The notes beneath the pieces are model-generated. The model was not told where the DNA came from. It saw nothing but the letters and a program-made list of their open reading frames with translations, and did no database searches. Positions 13,301 to 16,834 of a stretch of DNA of 16,834 nucleotides are shown one piece after another; position 1 is the stretch's first letter, and each line of letters starts with the position of its first letter. The stretch covers positions 1-16,834 of the forward strand of contig JAZNNW010000166.1 of NCBI GenBank assembly GCA_045580485.1, given 5' to 3'. A program made the translations under genes and the position numbers. The DNA is from Avoscillospira sp045580485 (lineage in GTDB: Bacteria; Bacillota; Clostridia; Oscillospirales; Oscillospiraceae).

Positions 13301-13471
13301 TCAGTCGAGAGAATCCTCTTCAACAGAAATAAACAGTTCTTCTGCTTCCTGCTGTGCACATATCAATAAATCTTTTGCTTCGTCATAATTCTGCTGCTCT
13401 ATGTTTTGAATAGCACCACTGATGACATTAAACAGCGTGAAATACATTTTTTTATAGTCTGTATGATCCAT
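13301..13471 (-). CDS. Small acidic protein of unknown function (56 aa)
   Basis: This short ORF begins MDHTDYKKMYFTLFNVISG, continues AIQNIEQQNYDEAKDLLICA and ends in a Glu/Asp-rich tail. It has a strong ribosome site, AGGAGG at 13479-13484, seven bases before the ATG, an intrinsic terminator downstream and a -10 like TATAGT upstream, which together support it as a real gene. The sequence looks all-helical, probably two helices, with no signal peptide or membrane segment. I recall similar small hypothetical proteins in clostridial genomes and prophages, but cannot name a family. It is transcribed divergently from the XRE regulator and may be its target. Its base composition is more AT-rich than the neighbouring core genes. 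Confidence 0.75.
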   Translation of the reverse strand: MDHTDYKKMYFTLFNVISGAIQNIEQQNYDEAKDLLICAQQEAEELFISVEEDSLD

Positions 13472-13493
13472 TGTTTTTCCTCCTGTTCGGATT

Positions 13494-13588
13494 TATTTAC
13501 ATCAACTATACCACAAAAACCTCAAATAGTACAGCTACATGAACTAATTTTTGAGAAGATGTAAATATAATGATAGTACAGCGACATG
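13494..13588. promoter_or_regulatory. Divergent promoter region with paired repeats (candidate operator)
   Basis: The gap between the 56-aa gene and the XRE gene holds two near-identical 16-mers, ATAGTACAGCTACATG (13526-13541) and ATAGTACAGCGACATG (13573-13588), 47 bases apart. It also holds an inverted pair, TATTTACATC (13494-13503) and GATGTAAATA (13558-13567). A perfect plus-strand -10 TATAAT is at 13566-13571 and a minus-strand -10 TATAGT at 13505-13510. Neither has a good -35. One 16-mer covers the -35 position of the minus promoter, the other lies just past the plus -10. This suits autoregulation by the XRE protein, but binding is inferred. Confidence 0.5.
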
Positions 13589-13605
13589 GACGAGGAGGTG
13601 TGGTC

Positions 13606-13845
13606 ATGCAACTGAATGAAGCTGTCAGCAAGAGGTTGGCGGAATTGCTATCTGAGCACCGCATGACCCAGTATCAGCTTTCTATGAAAAGCGGTGTACC
13701 CAAGTCCACCATTGGCAATCTGATCAACTGCACCTATCCGTCTATGAAACTTCGCATCATCCATGAACTGTGTCAAGGCTTCGAAATTGGCTTGCCCCAG
13801 TTTTTTGATTCGCCCTTGTTTATAGAAACTAACCTTGAACCCTAA
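13606..13845 (+). CDS. XRE/Cro-family helix-turn-helix regulator (79 aa)
   Basis: The 79-residue protein is little more than one HTH domain: LNEAVSKRLAELLSEHRMTQ, then the recognition unit QLSMKSGVPKSTIGNLIN (about 24-41), and a short C-terminal part (FEIGLPQFFDSPLF) typical of small clostridial XRE regulators. The start at 13606 has AGGAGGTG just upstream; an in-frame ATG at 13570 overlaps the -10 box and one 16-mer repeat and is rejected. It is divergent to the 56-aa gene and followed by its own terminator. It probably represses its own promoter and that of its neighbour. Both genes are AT-richer than the surroundings, which hints at acquisition. Confidence 0.85.
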   Translation: MQLNEAVSKRLAELLSEHRMTQYQLSMKSGVPKSTIGNLINCTYPSMKLRIIHELCQGFEIGLPQFFDSPLFIETNLEP

Positions 13846-13875
13846 AACACCGATGCTGGTCTGCATCGGTGTTTT
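13844..13875. terminator. Rho-independent terminator after the XRE gene
   Basis: A 13-bp perfect stem AAAACACCGATGC / GCATCGGTGTTTT with a 6-base loop (TGGTCT) begins within the stop codon. The T tract is short (four T), so efficiency may be moderate. Confidence 0.85.
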
Positions 13876-13890
13876 ACTTATCCAAACTCC

Positions 13891-13919
13891 TTGCAGAATC
13901 GCTGTTTTCATGATAAAAT
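13891..13919 (+). promoter_or_regulatory. Promoter of prfC with extended -10
   Basis: TTGCAG (13891-13896) and TAAAAT (13914-13919) are spaced by 17 bases, and TG one base before the -10 makes it an extended -10 (TGATAAAAT). The start is expected near 13926, giving a leader of about 35 bases. Confidence 0.75.
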
Positions 13920-13959
13920 AAACCAGTTTGAGAGAAAATACGATGGGAGGAACGACCCC

Positions 13960-15546
13960 ATGTCTAATTTAAGAGAAGAAATCAGCCGCCGTCGGACATT
14001 TGCCATCATATCCCACCCCGACGCCGGTAAAACCACCTTAACGGAAAAATTCCTGCTCTACGGCGGTGCCATCGCCCAGGCCGGTGCGGTCAAGGGCAAA
14101 AAGAACAGCCGGGCTGCCACCTCCGACTGGATGGAAATTGAAAAGCAGCGTGGCATTTCCGTCACCTCTTCCGTCATGCAGTTCCAGTATGACGGCTGCT
14201 GCATCAACATTCTGGATACCCCCGGTCACCAGGACTTCTCCGAGGATACCTACCGTACCCTCATGGCAGCGGATTCTGCTGTCATGGTCATTGACGGTGC
14301 CAAGGGCGTGGAGCCCCAGACCAGAAAGCTGTTCAAGGTCTGCGCCATGCGCCATATTCCCATCTTTACCTTTATCAATAAGATGGACAGAGAAACTCAG
14401 GACCCCTTTGACCTGTTGGACGAAGTGGAGCGGGAGCTGGGCATTGAGACCTATGCCTGCAACTGGCCCATCGGCTGCGGCAAGGAATTCAAGGGTGTCT
14501 ATGATCGGGAAAACAGCCGCCTAATCGCCTTCTCCGGTGTTTCCGGCAAGAACCGTGCCGATAAAATTGAAGCAGAGCTGGATGATCCTCAGGTGACAGA
14601 GCTGATCGGTCAGCGTCTCCATGAAAAGCTCATGGAGGATGTGGAGCTGCTGGGCGCAGGTCGGGAATTCAACATGGAAGAAGTCCGAAACGGCACCCTG
14701 TCTCCTGTGTTCTTCGGTTCTGCTCTGACCAACTTTGGAATTGAGCCCTTTTTGGAGGAGTTCCTCCGCATGACCCCCACCCCTCTGGCAAGAGAGGCCG
14801 ATTGCGGCATCATCGATCCCTTTGAGGAAGGCTTCTCCGCCTTTGTCTTTAAGATTCAGGCCAACATGAACAAGGCCCACCGTGACCGTCTGGCGTTCAT
14901 GCGCATCTGCTCCGGCAAGTATGAGCGGGAAGCGGAAGTCTATCATGTCCAGGGCAACAAGAAAATGCGCTTGTCTCAGCCTCAGCAGATGATGGCCTCC
15001 GAGCGTGAGATCATCGATGAAGCCTATGCCGGTGATATCATCGGTGTGTTTGACCCCGGTATCTTCTCCATCGGCGATACGGTCTGTATGCCCGGCAAGA
15101 AGTTCAAATATGCCGGTATCCCCACCTTCGCACCCGAGCATTTCTGCCGTGTCAGCCCCAAGGATACCATGAAGCGCAAGCAGTTCATCAAGGGCACGGA
15201 GCAGATTGCCCAGGAAGGTGCCATTCAGATCTTCAAGGTCCCCAACACCGGTATGGAAGAAGTCATCGTGGGCGTTGTGGGTACTCTGCAGTTCGATGTG
15301 TTCCAGTACCGCATGAAGTCCGAGTACGGCGTGGATCTCCGCATGGACGGTCTGCCCTATGAGCAGCTGCGGTTTATCACCAAGTGCCCTGTGGAAGACC
15401 CCAAGGATCTGATTTTGACCTCCGATGCAGAGCTGTTGGAGGACTATCGGGGACACAGCCTGTTGGTGTTCTCCAGCCTGTGGTCCATTGATTACAACAT
15501 CCGCAAGAACCCCGGACTGGAACTGTCCGAAACGCTGCAAGGATAA
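13960..15546 (+). CDS. prfC: Peptide chain release factor 3 (GTPase)
   Basis: The 528-residue translational GTPase recycles release factors RF1/RF2 from the ribosome after peptide release. GTPase motifs are SHPDAGKTTLTE (18-29, P-loop), RGISVTSS (64-71, switch I), DTPGHQDFSEDTYRTL (86-101) and NKMD (140-143). SRAATSDWMEIEKQRGISV is a stretch typical of RF3 and sets it apart from EF-G. The start at 13960 has GGGAGG at 13945-13950; the frame is open further up to 13891, but that region holds the promoter. It is a single-gene unit with promoter and terminator, divergent from the hrcA operon and convergent with ileS. Confidence 0.96.
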   Translation: MSNLREEISRRRTFAIISHPDAGKTTLTEKFLLYGGAIAQAGAVKGKKNSRAATSDWMEIEKQRGISVTSSVMQFQYDGCCINILDTPGHQDFSEDTYRTLMAADSAVMVIDGAKGVEPQTRKLFKVCAMRHIPIFTFINKMDRETQDPFDLLDEVERELGIETYACNWPIGCGKEFKGVYDRENSRLIAFSGVSGKNRADKIEAELDDPQVTELIGQRLHEKLMEDVELLGAGREFNMEEVRNGTLSPVFFGSALTNFGIEPFLEEFLRMTPTPLAREADCGIIDPFEEGFSAFVFKIQANMNKAHRDRLAFMRICSGKYEREAEVYHVQGNKKMRLSQPQQMMASEREIIDEAYAGDIIGVFDPGIFSIGDTVCMPGKKFKYAGIPTFAPEHFCRVSPKDTMKRKQFIKGTEQIAQEGAIQIFKVPNTGMEEVIVGVVGTLQFDVFQYRMKSEYGVDLRMDGLPYEQLRFITKCPVEDPKDLILTSDAELLEDYRGHSLLVFSSLWSIDYNIRKNPGLELSETLQG

Positions 15547-15547
15547 G

Positions 15548-15576
15548 AAAAAGCCACCCTTTCGGGTGGCTTTTTT
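15548..15576. terminator. Bidirectional Rho-independent terminator between prfC and ileS
   Basis: Stem AAAAAGCCACCC / GGGTGGCTTTTT closes loop TTTC (15560-15563), with A and T tracts on opposite sides, serving both converging genes. Its core is the same as that of the terminator at 3753-3783. Confidence 0.93.
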
Positions 15577-15579
15577 GTT

Positions 15580-16834
15580 TTAGATTTCAACCTCGATCGT
15601 CTTCATAACTTCTGCACATCTGGGGCACAAATCATTTTCATCAGCCTGTTCGGAGTGCATCCAGCATCTGGGACACTTGACGCCCTTGGCTTCGGAAACA
15701 GCCACGGTCAGACCGGGGAAGGCAGCGCCCTGCACACCTTCTGCTTCGCCGACATCCACAGCGGAGACCAGCAGGACGGACACCAGATCCATATCCTTGA
15801 CAGTTTCGAGGGCTTCCTTGGCAGCATCGTCCTTGGCGCAGAGGGTCACATGAGCCTCCAGAGCCTTGCCGATGCGCTTTTCGTTTCTGGCAGCTTCCAG
15901 AGCCAGGTTCACATCGCCACGGAGCAGGAACAGAGTATCCCACTTTGCCATGGCGTCCTCAGCCAGTGCATATTCTGCATAGGGCTTGGACATTTCGTTC
16001 AGCAGGACATTCCGTGCGTCATCCTCGGTGCGATGGGGCATGGCCAGCCAGATCTCATCGCAGGTGAAGGCCAGAATGGGAGCGAACAGCTTGGTCATGG
16101 CATCCAGCACCAGCCACAGAGCGGTCTGGGCGGAACGGCGGCTGAGGGAGTCCTTGCCGTCGCAGTACAGGCGGTCCTTGATGATATCCAGATAACGGGC
16201 GGACAGGGTGACCACGCAGAAATCGTTGACCGCATGGGTAATGACATGGAACTCGTAGTTCTTGTAGGCTTCCTCTGCCTTTTCCATGAGGGCGTTCAGC
16301 TTGGTGATGACCCACTTGTCCAGCTCCATCATATCGGCAGGTGCAACCAGATCATTGGCATCGAAGTCCACCAGATTGTCCAGGCAGTACTTGGCAGTGT
16401 TGCGGAACTTCAGATAGTTCTGAGCGATCTGCTTGAAGATCTCCGTGGAGCAGCGGACATCGGCATGATAGTCGGAGGAAGCAGCCCACAGACGAACGAT
16501 GTCGGCACCGAAGTCCTTGATGAGATCGGCGGGATCAACGCCGTTGCCCAGAGACTTGTGCATGGCACGGCCCTGACCGTCCACGACCCAGCCGTGGGTC
16601 AGAACCTGCTTGAAGGGTGCGCCCTGATCCAGAGCGCCCACAGAGGTCAGAAGAGAGGACTGGAACCAACCACGGTACTGGTCGGCGCCTTCCAAATAAA
16701 CATCGGCAGGCCACAGTTCGGGGTTGTCCTTCATGAGGGAAGCAAAGTGGGTGGAGCCAGAGTCGAACCAGCAGTCCAGAGTATCGGTTTCCTTGTCGAA
16801 GGTCTTGCCACCGCAGTGGGGGCAGGTGAAGCCA
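15580..16834 (-). CDS. ileS: Isoleucyl-tRNA synthetase, C-terminal part (5' end beyond window)
   Basis: The frame is open to the window edge, giving about 417 residues of the C-terminal part. CWFDSGSTHFASL, the stretch EGADQYRGWFQSSLL and GNGVDPADLIKDFGADIVRLW identify IleRS. The KMSKS-type loop reads AMHKS (16552-16566), keeping Lys-Ser but not the first Lys-Met-Ser order. Then come the anticodon-binding helical domain and a C-terminal zinc knuckle (CPRCWMHSEQ...CPRC) as in bacterial-type IleRS. The HIGH motif and editing domain lie outside the window. Promoter and any T-box leader would also be outside. Confidence 0.96.
   Translation of the reverse strand, partial: GFTCPHCGGKTFDKETDTLDCWFDSGSTHFASLMKDNPELWPADVYLEGADQYRGWFQSSLLTSVGALDQGAPFKQVLTHGWVVDGQGRAMHKSLGNGVDPADLIKDFGADIVRLWAASSDYHADVRCSTEIFKQIAQNYLKFRNTAKYCLDNLVDFDANDLVAPADMMELDKWVITKLNALMEKAEEAYKNYEFHVITHAVNDFCVVTLSARYLDIIKDRLYCDGKDSLSRRSAQTALWLVLDAMTKLFAPILAFTCDEIWLAMPHRTEDDARNVLLNEMSKPYAEYALAEDAMAKWDTLFLLRGDVNLALEAARNEKRIGKALEAHVTLCAKDDAAKEALETVKDMDLVSVLLVSAVDVGEAEGVQGAAFPGLTVAVSEAKGVKCPRCWMHSEQADENDLCPRCAEVMKTIEVEI

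Overview
The window looks like chromosomal DNA of a low-oxygen Firmicute of the class Clostridia, most like the gut Oscillospiraceae/Ruminococcaceae. This rests on four things seen here: a nusA/infB-type operon order (infB-rbfA-nrnA-truB-ribF), an hrcA-grpE-dnaK-dnaJ operon under a perfect CIRCE operator, a two-subunit oxygen-labile class I fumarase, and a lysine riboswitch in front of dapA with meso-diaminopimelate dehydrogenase in the same operon. Strong AGGAGG-type ribosome sites and fairly GC-rich coding DNA agree. Genus is not determined.

Layout. 1-3646 (+): 3' end of infB, then rbfA, nrnA, truB and ribF (translation initiation, ribosome maturation, nanoRNA turnover, tRNA pseudouridylation, FMN/FAD synthesis), closed by a bidirectional terminator at 3753-3783. 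3790-5185 (-): both fumarase subunits with a strong promoter. 5381-8322 (-): promoter, lysine riboswitch with terminator platform, dapA, dapB, ddh. 8338-13153 (-): hrcA, grpE, dnaK, dnaJ with promoter, CIRCE and terminator. 13234-13875: a small AT-richer accessory patch with an unrecognised 56-aa gene (-) and a divergent 79-aa XRE-type regulator (+), whose shared intergenic region holds direct and inverted repeats. 13891-15576 (+): prfC with promoter and terminator. 15580-16834 (-): 3' part of ileS, running off the window.

All protein genes but the accessory pair are core housekeeping genes. The least explained material is non-coding. Five copies (four full-length, one truncated) of a 104-122 bp repeat family (R1-R5) lie in intergenic gaps, all in the same orientation. 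Each full copy is a chain of hairpins with imperfect overall dyad symmetry: terminal GC-rich stems, a GAA-type mini-hairpin on one strand and another on the opposite strand, and in three copies inverted arms around a 23-bp core. Stem changes between copies are compensatory, so structure appears to be selected. Copies have become part of gene function: R2 encodes the last three residues and stop codon of ribF, R3 and R5 supply intrinsic terminators for the dap operon and the 56-aa gene, and R1 and R4 sit inside operons (nrnA/truB and dnaK/dnaJ). No transposase gene is visible, so the family looks like a non-autonomous MITE/REP-like element.
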